Positions 34,395-44,399 of a DNA stretch of 64,000 nucleotides are shown here, piece by piece. The notes beneath the pieces are model-generated. The model was not told where the DNA came from. It saw nothing but the letters and a program-made list of their open reading frames with translations, and ran no database searches. Both the position numbers and the translations under genes were made by a program. This stretch comes from Anadara kagoshimensis (taxonomy: Eukaryota; Mollusca; Bivalvia; Arcoida; Arcidae), in the NCBI GenBank assembly GCA_021292105.1, contig CM037857.1, forward strand, positions 31,052,365-31,116,364, read 5' to 3'. How positions within the stretch are numbered: position 1 is the first letter of the stretch; each line of letters starts with the position of its first letter.

Positions 34395-35690
34395 TTGTTT
34401 TATTTTTATTTATAGTTAAGTTTACTTACAAATTCAAACTAGTAGAATATGTGACAGTATATTTTAATATAAGGTATGTTTTTAAAATCATCATTTTCAG
34501 TTTATTTATGATAACAAACATTTGTCGCGTGATCACTACAAAAGATGACGGAGTCGGCGGTTGTTAATGGGTACGAGCTCATTACGTAATTGACGTCATT
34601 GTATTAATGCGCCTTTTGATGGTGGCAATTTGAAGGTAAAGTTTTGAAAGCATTCATTTGTTATTAAAATTATAAATATTATTGCAAAATTATATTAGAA
34701 TTAATTTATAAGAAATAACTTTAATATCTGTTTTGGTTTATCATTTTTAACTTTGCGGAGTTATAGTTTACACACCGGTTTTGGGGGTTAAAAATGATAA
34801 ACCAAAAAAATATAAAAAATATTTCTTAAATGTCATTGAACTGCAATATTAATACTGTTATATTTTTAGATTTATTTTAATTTTATTAACGCGAAAAATA
34901 ACGCGTTTTGATTTGTATTAAAAAGATTTATCGATCACGACAATAAGAGACTAATTAACAATTTGAAAACTAGCACGTGTCACCTAATTCAGAAAAATGG
35001 GAATGAACCAAGATTTTGACCAAGAAAGCAACTTTTTACCTACAAAATGGATACTAGCTAATAAAGCAGCTTTTAATTGAGAAAAAAAAGACACTAACTT
35101 ATAACTATCGGTGAGGAAACCATCTTTATTACCAAAAAAAGAGACCAGTTCATGACAATTGGAAAGAAAACAGCTTTTGTCCAAGAAAATAGGATATCCA
35201 CTTTTCTGTCCTATAAATTAATTCTATCTATAGTTTCTTTGTTTTAACTGTCCCTAGAAAACCAATAAATTCCATTATACCAATATACACACAAAGCTGG
35301 TACATATACTTTTGTAACTAAAATAAAAGCATTTGAAGAAAACACATTCATTTTGTGTCTGTATAATGTGTATAGAAACTGTTCTTATTTCAATTCTTCT
35401 AATAAGGTCAAATAAGCCCATAACTGTTTCTGGCGGCGTCAGTATTCTTTTTCTTAGTTTGATTGGTATCAACTTTGCCTCGTATCTACCTTTTCATTTC
35501 GGTGTGTTTCTGTTTCAAATTTGGACAAACTGAAAATCCAAAGAAATGGATTCCGAAGATATTTTTTTTTATTGTATAACAACCCTCAAATTCAATACAA
35601 TAAACCCATGTAATTAAAATCATATTGCATACATGTATCCTTGCTTATGACGTCATACGATTGTTGTAACATATTATGACGCCATATATT
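33831..35690 (+). repeat. 1.9-kb tandem repeat, unit 3
   Basis: GAATTGTCCACATATAATTT lies at 34057, TTTA run of about 12-13 units at 34347, TGACGTCA at 34591, hairpin 34710-34828, TGACGTCA at 35648. Only about one and a half 123-bp subrepeats remain at the start, and a TATATATATATATTCATGAG join at 33855 suggests a deletion there. The block ends near 35690, where similarity to unit 2 stops. Confidence 0.88.
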
Positions 35691-36701
35691 AGCTGACGTA
35701 ACTTGTGCTTTCGCATCCATTTTAACTGTTCTAAATAGCTTAGGAAATCCTTTACAGAGGAGTTTTCATTTATTACACAATAAACATAATCCTACAATCA
35801 TGTTAATTGATGTGTGCCAATATTTAAATGCATATCTTGCTTAAGAAATGACACTGATTTGGTGTCACTTCATGGTAGTATAATACCGGGTGTACAGGGT
35901 CCGTCCAGAAAATTTTGAGCACCCCATAAAAGTGGTTCTCAGCTTAACACTAGTTTGTTTGCTATAACAAATTTAACATGTTTCATCAATAATTTGTTTT
36001 AAAGTTACTTACATGTGACATACCACTAGATCGTACCAATGTACGTTTGATGCAATAATATTGCAAAAGACAAGGTTATCTCCCTTTATATATTTAAGAC
36101 ACAAAAACTGCTGTCCTTTGGCAAAAAAATATGTCAGACAATGAAAACAAAGCATATGTTCTAAAACATAAATAAAACGTTTTTCCTATGTCAAATGATA
36201 CTATAAAACGTCTTTTGTAGTAGGAAATTAGTAGGGCGTTATACAAAAATAAATAATCGGTTAATACACTCACCACAAATCAAATTTCACCTTGTTTCGA
36301 AATAATTTAAAATTTTCAATACAGAATGATTGTAACTGATAAAAGTACATGTTTACCTTCAAAAGAGCTGGTAATTACATTAAATAAAGTTTTCTGTAAC
36401 CTTTTTTTTAGTATTTTCTATTCATCTTGTCAATATTTGAAGAATTTTGATTTTGTCCCAAATATTTTCATTTGTTTTGTCACTCGCACTTCACTAAAAG
36501 TAAAAGTGTACCTTTTATCAATTATGCCATTTGAAAAACATTCTTTTATTATATACTGACCGAGATATTCTTTTATTATATATTTTATTATGCCCTTCGA
36601 CAAATATAAGTTAACAAAACATCAACTACTAATACCGTCGAAACTGCAGAAAAGGGTTACTATAATAGTAGTTTACATAAAAGAAACTCATTTTACTATG
36701 T
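35691..36701. other. no gene recognised
   Basis: AT-rich unique-looking sequence. Open frames on both strands (36094-36559) are hydrophobic and AT-driven, with no family features. Confidence 0.4.
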
Positions 36702-36914
36702 ATAGTACAGACCTATTGAAAGTTTAACATTTCCTTATGGTGACATAGCGGCCTGTCCTATACTTCGGCAGCTGGCATTTTATTTTTTTTATTTTTTATT
36801 TTTATTTATTTTTTTGTTTTGCTAATAGTTATCAATATCTCGGTCACTCGGTAGCCGGGTTGAGCACCTCTTTTCGTTATCTCAGTGTTCAACTTTCGAC
36901 AGGTCTGTATTGTA
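36702..36914. mobile_element. core-family element
   Basis: AGTACAGACCTATTGAAAGT at the left; GTGTTCAACTTTCGACAGG then TCTGTATTG followed by TA at the right. A T-rich low-complexity tract fills 36780-36820. Confidence 0.83.
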
Positions 36915-37204
36915 GTGTCACGTTTTGCTCTCATATAAATAATATTGTATCCACTTTCAAATTTTTTTTTTTAACTTTGTGTACCTAGCACATGTTTATA
37001 GCTCGACTGTTTATTTAATGATCACTTTCAGCTATAATTTCCGTTTACTCTGATGATAAATCAGGATTTTAATCAATGAAAAAGGATTCCAATATCCAAA
37101 CTTCAGTTAAAGACGTAAACACGTGGTAAGGCATTGACCGGCAACAGTCACCGTTAACCAATGCGTCCTGAAACTGAAACTTCATCACGGATATAATAGT
37201 CAAA

Positions 37205-37250
37205 AACAAACATACTTATCCATTTCCGAATCACAAAATAGTCACAATAG
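37205..37250 (-). repeat. Penelope-like 3' tip, antisense
   Basis: AAAAACAAACATACTTATCC then ATTTCCGAATCACAA; only the extreme 3' end is present. Confidence 0.65.
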
Positions 37251-37433
37251 TAAATTACCTCCCCTGTCTCAGATTCTTTCAACTTTTTATGTATCGTAAA
37301 GGGACCTGCAAGGCTCGGTGGCTAAGAGATCTTCGAGAGTAAAGTTTTTAATCATCAAAATACACGACAGCGTAGATTGACGACCAGCTTGTAGATCACT
37401 TGTAAGGCTTTTTGTCGATCGATTATAATTGAG

Positions 37434-37776
37434 TTGAGTAATGGTGTTTAACGTCCAAGTCAAGAATATTTCATTTAAACCGAGACGTCGCCAGCTATAG
37501 GCGAAAGTGCAGAAATTTTTGCTCGTACGTTGCGCGCTGATGGCATTATACCATTATACAGCAGGATTTTTTTTTATCGTGTCAAGCCTACCGTGACAAG
37601 GGACCCGTTTTAAGTTTCCATCCGAAAGAACTATGACTTTCATTTTGTAATGCCAAGTACTTGACGAAAGAACAGTCACTACCACTTTCAAGTCTTGGGT
37701 CAGACCTGGTCGGGGTTCGAACTCAAGAACTCCTACTTACAGAGCGATCACTCTACCAATTGAGCTACTTCAGTGG
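37434..37776 (-). mobile_element. tRNA-derived SINE, minus strand
   Basis: Read in reverse it has head GTAGCTCAATTGGTAGAGTG, B box GAGTTCGAACCCC, body CCAAGACTTGAAAGTGG and CAAGTACTTGGCATTAC, and tail GCGACGTCTCGGTTTAAATG. It is almost complete. Confidence 0.88.
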
Positions 37777-38194
37777 TACTGACCGATGGTCGATTAGGAA
37801 CGGATCTAACTGATTACTCGGCAGCCTTTTATAACTGCTTGAGTATGCCTCGGTGGCTACGGACCACGCCGTTTCTTACTAATTATATAAATTATATAAT
37901 ATAAGTTCCAATTTTACTTAATAAAAGTTTTGTCATTTTTCGGTCTTCTTAAATTTCGTTGGTTTTCACATATTACTCTGATAATCCTGATCTTTTGCTT
38001 GAAAAACCTCGATATAAATGAAGTAATATTGACTAGGGTTTAAAACGTCATTTTTTCACTATTCGCATAACTCAGATACTGTTGAAAACGGATAATTAGA
38101 AATAAGCTTTATTATAAGTACAATTTTAGAAACTTGAAATCGAAATTCTATACACTGCATGTAGTGTTTGTTACTCAAACAAAGGTCCAGTGGC
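37777..38194. other. no gene recognised
   Basis: Non-coding by eye, with an ATTATATAAATTATATAATA palindromic stretch near 37885. Confidence 0.4.
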
Positions 38195-38300
38195 CAATGG
38201 TGGTCTAAAGCCATGGCTTATGGATTATGACGTCATTCCGTCTAGGTTCTGATCCAACTAGGACAGACGGACTGCCAGCTCACTTGTCAATGTTTGGTTA
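38195..38300 (+). repeat. tRNA-like SINE head, decayed
   Basis: AATGGTGGTCTAAAGCCATG resembles a Ser/Leu-type A box region; GGTTCTGATCCAAC is a worn B box. GGACAGACGGACTGCCAGC follows. The rest of the body is not clear. Confidence 0.45.
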
Positions 38301-38341
38301 TTTTTAGGGTATATTCAACTGGTGTTATCATGTACGCTTAT

Positions 38342-38398
38342 TTATTTTTTTTTTTTTATTTATCTTTTATTTTATTTATTTTTTTTGGGGGGGGGGGG
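38342..38398. repeat. T-rich low complexity ending in a G run
   Basis: Long T/TTTA text followed by about 11 G residues. Confidence 0.9.
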
Positions 38399-38925
38399 CA
38401 AAAATTGATACCATTAAATTAAATTTAATTTGTTCGAGTTCAAACACGTTATGTCTAATGCTTAATATGAATGAATATACATATTTTCAATATTATTCCG
38501 TTCCTTTTAATGCCTTATTCTTCATCAGCGACCCGACTCGGGAACAAAATAATTGCAATCAGCTTTCATTTATGACCTATCGATCGAGATGTTGATGAGA
38601 AATTACAAATAACACCAAGTACCTAATCCAATTTCGAAATCTTTATATAGTGTACATGTGTGTGCGTGTAGCTACAAGCATGCGACCTTAATGAGGATGT
38701 AATATGATTGAGCTAAAAGAGAATATTTTGGTCGAAAAATAATATTAAAAAAAGCGAGACAGATGTTTGAAAATTCTGCAAAATGTACATGATGCAAACT
38801 GGCTGGTTTTTCTCCAATAACAAAAATGAAAATTTAAAAAAAAATTGAAATAGACATACAACCATATGCATACATGTATTTTTTGAAAATATGTAGCAAC
38901 GATTTTCTAATGTTTGGTACATTTA

Positions 38926-38938
38926 TTTATTTATTAAT

Positions 38939-38973
<35 letters not shown>

Positions 38974-38975
38974 TT
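38926..38975. repeat. (TTTA)n microsatellite
   Basis: TTTATTTATTTATTAATTTA and onward, about 12 units with one interruption. Confidence 0.95.
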
Positions 38976-39171
38976 ATTTTATGTTATTATTATTATTTTT
39001 TCAAGTTTTGTTATTTCCTATCGGATTTTGAAACCGGTTATAAAATAATCAAATCCTTAGGGAAGTTCCAAACGCTTAAAGCGGGTTTTTTCGCACCGTG
39101 ATAGTTAGACAAAAACAATCGGAAATATTCAAACAAGCTCCGAACAGCGGCCAACATTAATATTCGTATCA

Positions 39172-39246
39172 TACGGATCTAGGAGGTGGACACTGTTTCG
39201 GAGCTTTATGACATACGGAGCTAGGAGGTGGACACTGTTTCGGAGC
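39172..39246. repeat. 36-bp direct repeat next to the Polinton
   Basis: CTAGGAGGTGGACACTGTTT then CGGAGC occurs twice (about 39178 and 39217), each preceded by CATACGGA. Confidence 0.85.
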
Positions 39247-39413
39247 ATGCTCTTCAAATAAAAAAAACAGTTATCTCAATTCGAATGCAAATCATATGAA
39301 ACAAAATTAAAAAATCCATTGAAATAATGAAGGTTTCCGCTCCTCCAGTTAGACCTGATTTTGAGTATATATACGCATCAACGTTACGCCATAAACTGAA
39401 AAAATAGTTCTAT

Positions 39414-39580
39414 AGTAGTTACGAAAATGCCGGTTCTGGGACACTTCCGGTCGATTTTCCCCATGACTTTAATATGGGACCTTTAGCGCCTTCCAACGAG
39501 TGTAAGGCGCCATCCAGGTGAATGGATCCGGGGGGTTATTAAGTGCATGAGCACGAAGAGGGAGGTTTATTTACACCCAT
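39414..39580 (+). repeat. Polinton left terminal inverted repeat
   Basis: It pairs with 47846-48012. Beyond 39580 weaker pairing continues through GACATGTCATAAGGTCT and GACGAC to about 39700. Confidence 0.95.
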
Positions 39581-39646
39581 CAAGGTGAATGGATCCGGGG
39601 GTTATTAAGTTCAAGAGCACGAAGAGGGAGGTTTATTTACACCCAT
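39511..39646. repeat. tandem duplication inside the left terminal repeat
   Basis: Two copies, about 66 bp apart, hold AGGTGAATGGATCCGGGGG, GAGCACGAAGAGGGAGG and TTTATTTACACCCAT. The right terminus has its own, different duplication. Confidence 0.92.
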
Positions 39647-39671
39647 GACATGTCATAAGGTCTTCCTGAAT

Positions 39672-40215
39672 AGAAGACGACTACAGTCAAATACAATTTA
39701 TTTACATATCCCCGGTAAGTCGTTACGGTGCGTGGTCACACGCGACCTATGCTATAACATTCTTTAAACACGTCTATACATGAATTTAACATTGCAAGTG
39801 GTTGTGCAATAAAGGGGATTCCCCTTAGAATTTCCTAGCGTTACCTTTATAAAGACCGTAAATTTTCAAATTTTATTCATTATTGAGTTGACTCTTGTGG
39901 AAGGCAGACGCATATAAAGAAGAGAAGAAACGTTTATATAAAAATTCTGGTATGATCTTTGTTAAATATTATCACAGTACCTGTTATAAAACCATAAGAT
40001 TAATTTAACTTGATCATTAATCTTTATAGCAGACTACAGTCAAATACAATTTATTCACATATCCCCGGTAAGCAGGTAAGTCGTTACGGTGCGTGGTCAC
40101 ACGCGACCTATTCTATAACATTCTTTAAACACGTCTATACATGAATGTCCGTTTAACCGGATAAAACTAGTTTAAACTTTCACGTTTGCAACTGATTGTG
40201 CAATAAAGAGGATTC
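39672..40215. repeat. spaced direct repeat in Polinton 5' non-coding region
   Basis: About 170 bp is present twice (39672-39840 and 40024-40215). Both contain ACTACAGTCAAATACAATTT, CATATCCCCGGTAAG, CGTTACGGTGCGTGGTCACA, TTAAACACGTCTATACATGA and GTGCAATAAAG. It may hold promoter or replication-control sequence; this is inference from position only. Confidence 0.9.
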
Positions 40216-40418
40216 CCCTAAACATTTCTATAAAGACCGTTAATTTCAAATTTAAATAATTATTAATTTGACTTTTGCGGAGGACACATCTATTAAAAGA
40301 ACAGGAACCGTGGTATGTTATCGTTACACTGCCATGGCAAAGTACTGTTAAAGAGCGTGACCTTTAAGGTTCAACAACCCTATGTATAAACAGCGGTGTT
40401 TACAGTCAAATTACAATC

Positions 40419-40424
<6 letters not shown>

Positions 40425-40460
<36 letters not shown>
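40425..40460. repeat. (CT)n microsatellite
   Basis: About 18 CT units upstream of the first Polinton gene. Confidence 0.97.
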
Positions 40461-40463
<3 letters not shown>

Positions 40464-40596
40464 TACCGTAGTAAAACTTAAACGGATTTTGTACGAATAT
40501 TCTTATTAATTTATAAACTCACCAAATAGTTTTTAAACCATGTTGATGAGCTATTTTAATAACTGATAACTTTGGTATTTCAGCTCGATCATAACA

Positions 40597-41187
40597 ATGG
40601 AATCACAAAAATCTGGAATCCAACATCAATGTGAAGAATGCTCTAAATCCTTCCAACATAGACGAGACATGTTACGACATAAAAGAACAAAACATGGTGA
40701 CATACAAAAGTTTAAGTGTCCAGCCTGCCATGTAGAGTTCAATAGGAGGGACAACCTAAGACAACATATAAAGAGACATATCAGTCAGACAGGCGGTGCG
40801 GAAAGAGATCCTACACAAGAAAAAGTCGTGGTAATGGAGGGACAAGAAAAACAAACAGAGCATGCTGCAAACGAGGAAGTGTGTGACGAACAAGCTCTCG
40901 GAGGTACTATTAGGAAGAAGGTAATTCCAGCTATAGGTATGGAAAAGTTTGACCCCATGACCTTCTTGAAACTAAATTATGGTAAAATCAAGACAGTGTT
41001 GAAAGACGCTATATTAAAGAGAGGGGGTTTAAAATGGTATTTATCCATACAAATTATAATGACCAGACGACAAGGCGACCAGATAGACAGAGCAGAACCT
41101 CATTTTAGGGGTAAATGTCAGATCGCTCTAAAACTTGAGGATTTAGATAGAAGAAGGTATGAGAGAATCAATCATGAAAATCTATAA
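40597..41187 (+). pseudogene. PolB gene, segment 1: C2H2 zinc fingers and N-terminal region
   Basis: Starts at ATG 40597 (ATAACAATGG context), 196 codons. Two C2H2 zinc fingers come first: C12, C15, H28, H33 and C41, C44, H57, H61. An acidic low-complexity linker (about 65-105) and a region ending LKLEDLDRRRYERINHENL follow. The frame stops at 41187 while the neighbouring frame (segment 2) already continues the same protein from about 41175, so the stop results from a one-base frame change near an AAAA run. Zinc fingers at the N-terminus of Polinton polymerases probably bind DNA. An AG acceptor-like TTTGGTATTTCAG lies 15 bp upstream of the ATG, but no intron was shown. Confidence 0.85.
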
Positions 41188-41977
41188 TTCATTTATTGAA
41201 TATCAGAGAAGGGGAAGTAACTGGACTGTGGACAAAGTCAAAGACGTCACCATCCACATGGCTCGCTATCGTCCACTGCAGGGCTCCAGCTACATTCCTT
41301 TGCCTATTAAACTACGCTCAAAACATGCCATTATTAATGTGCAGAACAAGGATAACAAGTGTTTTATGTGGTCCGTATTGGCAGCCTTACACGAGACCAA
41401 GCAACACCCAGAACGCGTTACCAAATACAAAGATTACACGAGTGAGTTGGAATTCCATGGCATCCAGTTTCCATTGTCATTAGCAGACATACCAAAATTC
41501 GAGACACAGAACCACATCTCAATCAATGTGTTTGGCTACGAGAAAGGCGATGTCTTCCCATGTCACGTGACCAAACAACGTTATGAACAACATATCAATC
41601 TGCTGATGATCTCAGATGGTCGAAAATCCCATTATTGTTGGGTGAAAAACTTGAGTCGATTACTAGGAGACCAGAAAAGTAATAGTCATAGACACCATTA
41701 CTGTCCTTATTGCTTAACGGGTTTTACTAAGAACAGAATTCTACAAGACCACATCACTTACTGTCAGACTCATGGTACCCAGAAGATTGAACTCCCCTCT
41801 GAAGAAGACAAATGGCTCTACTACAAAGACGTACGAAAGCAGTTAAAAGTACCATATGTTATATATGCTGATTTTGAGTCACTACAAGTGCCTATATCCG
41901 GTTGCGAAAAGATCCAGAAAAATCTAGTACCGAGAAGAAAACACAACATATACCTTGTGGTTTTGCTTACAAGGTAG
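41159..41977 (+). pseudogene. PolB gene, segment 2: N-terminal domain and Exo I
   Basis: About 272 codons in frame 2, continuing segment 1 and followed by segment 3 in frame 1. Residues about 45-90 hold IINVQNKDNKCFMWSVLAAL, a conserved-looking block around a Cys. That could be a papain/OTU-like protease fold, but this is only a guess. A zinc-binding-like YCPYCLTGFTKN...HITYC block lies at about 182-203. YADFES near residue 236-241 is the Exo I motif (Asp and Glu metal ligands) of the 3'-5' proofreading exonuclease. The frame ends at 41977 after about 20 non-homologous codons. The true reading passes to frame 1 near 41905-41920, within GCGAAAAGATCC or GAAAAATC. The ATG at 41159 is therefore not a real start. 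Confidence 0.85.
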
Positions 41978-44346
41978 TAGGGTTAACACCTGACCACTCA
42001 AAAGAGTTAGTAGTCTATAGGGGAAATGACGTAGCTGACAAATTTGTGGAGTACATGGTGAAAGAGCAAGAAGAGATAGAAAAGAAATTTAAAGAAGTTA
42101 AGCCTTTGGTAATGACAGGGGACGACTGGCAAAAATTTAAAAATGCCACATGTTGTCACATCTGTCAGCAGGAACTAGGTAACGCTAGAGTAAGAGACCA
42201 TTGCCACGTGACGGGGAAATTCAGGGGTGCGGCACACAATGATTGCAACATCAACTACAAATTTACAGGTAGAATACCAGTAATTTTTCACAACCTGCGA
42301 GGATACGACAGCCATATTATTATGCAAGCCATCGGCAAGGTTAACAAGGAGATCAAATGTATACCCAACCATATGGAGAAATACATCTCATTCTCTTTGG
42401 GATGTATGGATTTCCTTGACTCCTTCCAATTTATGTCATCGTCACTTGAAAAACTGATAGATAATCTGGCCAAAGATAAAGAAGGCAATTTCGTTGATGA
42501 TAGAGCAGACAAATTCAGATATATGACTGAACATTTTGGAGAAGACAAGTTAGACTTGTTATTAAGAAAGCAAGTCTACCCTTATGAATATTTTGACTCT
42601 GAATCTAAATTTCAAGAAACAAAATTACCACCGAAAGATGTTTTTTACAGCTCGCTGTCTTATGAAGGCATTAAGGATGAGGATTACGAGCATGCGTTGT
42701 CAATATGGACAGAATTTAATATACAGAATCTTGGACAGTACCATGATCTTTATGTAGCTACTGACGTGTTAGCCTTAACAGATGTATTTGAAAATTTTAG
42801 ACATATGTGTCTTGACTTCTACTCAATCGACGCTATCCATCACTACACGGCACCTGGGCTCGCTTGGCAAGCGGCTCTTAAAATGACGGGAGTTCAACTT
42901 GAACTTTTGACAGATATCGACATGCATCTGTTTATTGAAAATGGGCTTCGAGGTGGAATTTCTACCATCACACACCGATACGCAAAGGCCAATAATAGAT
43001 ATGTGCCCAGTTATAAACCCACAAAACCAGATAATTATCTGATGTATCTAGACGCTAATAACTTGTATGGGTGGGCCATGTCGGCGTCCCTTCCAACTCA
43101 TGATTTTCATTGGCTTAACGAACAAGAATATCCCGATGTGACTCGAATACCCGATGATGCATCAACAGGTTACATCTTAGAAGTAGACCTAGATTATCCC
43201 CACGAGCTTCACGACAGCCACAATGACTATCCACTAGCTCCCGAAAAAATGAAGATAACAGAAGACATGTTGTCCCCATATGCCAAAGGATTGTTGGATG
43301 AGTTGGATTTGAAAGGAACATCGGTAGAAAAGTTAATACCAAATTTGAATTCAAAAAAGAATTACATAGTCCATTATCGCAACCTCAAATTGTATTTAGC
43401 TCTAGGAATGAAACTAACAAAAATACATAGAATCATGGCCTTTCAACAGAGTCCATGGTTAAAGCCATACATTGATTTTAACACAGAAAAGAGAAAAGAA
43501 GCGAAGAACGAGTTTGAAAAAGATTTTTTTAAACTGATGAATAATGCCGTGTTTGGTAAGACCATGGAAAATCTCCGGAAGCGTGTCGATGTCAAGCTGG
43601 TAAACAGTATGAAGAAAGCCAGAAAATTAACCTGCAAGCCATCATTTCACGCCTTCAGGATATTCAGCGAAGACTTGGTGGCGATGCATATGAAGAAACA
43701 GAAATTATACTTAAATCGACCCATTTATGTAGGATTTTCTATCCTGGATATTTCTAAAACACTGATGTATGATTTCCATTACAACTACATCAAAGCCAAA
43801 TATGGACCCAAGGCCCAACTCTTGTTCACAGATACAGATAGTTTATGTTATAATATTCAAACAGAAGATATCTATGAAGATATGCTACCTGATCAAGGTC
43901 TGTTTGATACCTCTGAGTATGATGATAGCCATCCATTGTATAGCACTAAAAATAAGAAAATTCTAGGCAAGATGAAAGATGAGACAAAAGGTTTTCCCAT
44001 TTGGGAGTTTGCTGGTCTGAAAGCGAAAATGTACTCATTTGTGTGTGAAGAGGAGGTTGAGAAAGATGGTGAAACGAAAATAGTGCTGGCCGAGAAGAAA
44101 AGAGCCAAGGGGATTAAAAAAGCAGTAGTAAAAAAACAGACGCGTCACCAACATTACTTAGATTGTTTGTTTGATAGAAAAACTCATATGTCAAATATGA
44201 CCCAAATAAGAAGCTATGGGCACCAACTGTATATCATTACCATAAACAAACTAGGATTATCTCCTTTCGATGACAAGCGGTATATCTTGAATGATGGTGT
44301 GAGCAGTTTAGCCTATGGCCACTGGCGGATTTCAGAGGGTATATAA
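41902..44346 (+). CDS. protein-primed family B DNA polymerase core (PolB segment 3)
   Basis: 814 codons, the intact catalytic part of the Polinton replicase, which copies the element's DNA with a protein primer. Residues 84-115 (CCHIC ... DHCHVTGKFRGAAHNDCN) are a recombination-endonuclease-VII-like HNH/zinc module. Exo II is FHNLRGYDSH (129-138); Exo III is YHDLYVATD. Polymerase motif A is YLDANNLYGW (Asp about 384), motif B is KLMNNAVFGKTMEN (from about 544), and motif C is FTDTDS (Asp-Thr-Asp about 644). The downstream KAKMY block is at about 708. All key residues are present, so polymerase chemistry looks preserved. The true start lies upstream in segment 1. The stop is 44346, 53 bp before the ATPase ATG, so the genes are closely packed on one strand. 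Confidence 0.95.
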   Translation: MRKDPEKSSTEKKTQHIPCGFAYKVVGLTPDHSKELVVYRGNDVADKFVEYMVKEQEEIEKKFKEVKPLVMTGDDWQKFKNATCCHICQQELGNARVRDHCHVTGKFRGAAHNDCNINYKFTGRIPVIFHNLRGYDSHIIMQAIGKVNKEIKCIPNHMEKYISFSLGCMDFLDSFQFMSSSLEKLIDNLAKDKEGNFVDDRADKFRYMTEHFGEDKLDLLLRKQVYPYEYFDSESKFQETKLPPKDVFYSSLSYEGIKDEDYEHALSIWTEFNIQNLGQYHDLYVATDVLALTDVFENFRHMCLDFYSIDAIHHYTAPGLAWQAALKMTGVQLELLTDIDMHLFIENGLRGGISTITHRYAKANNRYVPSYKPTKPDNYLMYLDANNLYGWAMSASLPTHDFHWLNEQEYPDVTRIPDDASTGYILEVDLDYPHELHDSHNDYPLAPEKMKITEDMLSPYAKGLLDELDLKGTSVEKLIPNLNSKKNYIVHYRNLKLYLALGMKLTKIHRIMAFQQSPWLKPYIDFNTEKRKEAKNEFEKDFFKLMNNAVFGKTMENLRKRVDVKLVNSMKKARKLTCKPSFHAFRIFSEDLVAMHMKKQKLYLNRPIYVGFSILDISKTLMYDFHYNYIKAKYGPKAQLLFTDTDSLCYNIQTEDIYEDMLPDQGLFDTSEYDDSHPLYSTKNKKILGKMKDETKGFPIWEFAGLKAKMYSFVCEEEVEKDGETKIVLAEKKRAKGIKKAVVKKQTRHQHYLDCLFDRKTHMSNMTQIRSYGHQLYIITINKLGLSPFDDKRYILNDGVSSLAYGHWRISEGI

Positions 44347-44399
44347 AGAGCTTGATCATACCACAACCTCACTTTTAATTTAGACGTCAAAGGGTTAAC

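Noticed and set aside
40500..40597. An intron or leader exon for the Polinton PolB gene
   Set aside because: A TTTCAG acceptor-like site precedes the ATG, but no matching donor or coding exon upstream was found.
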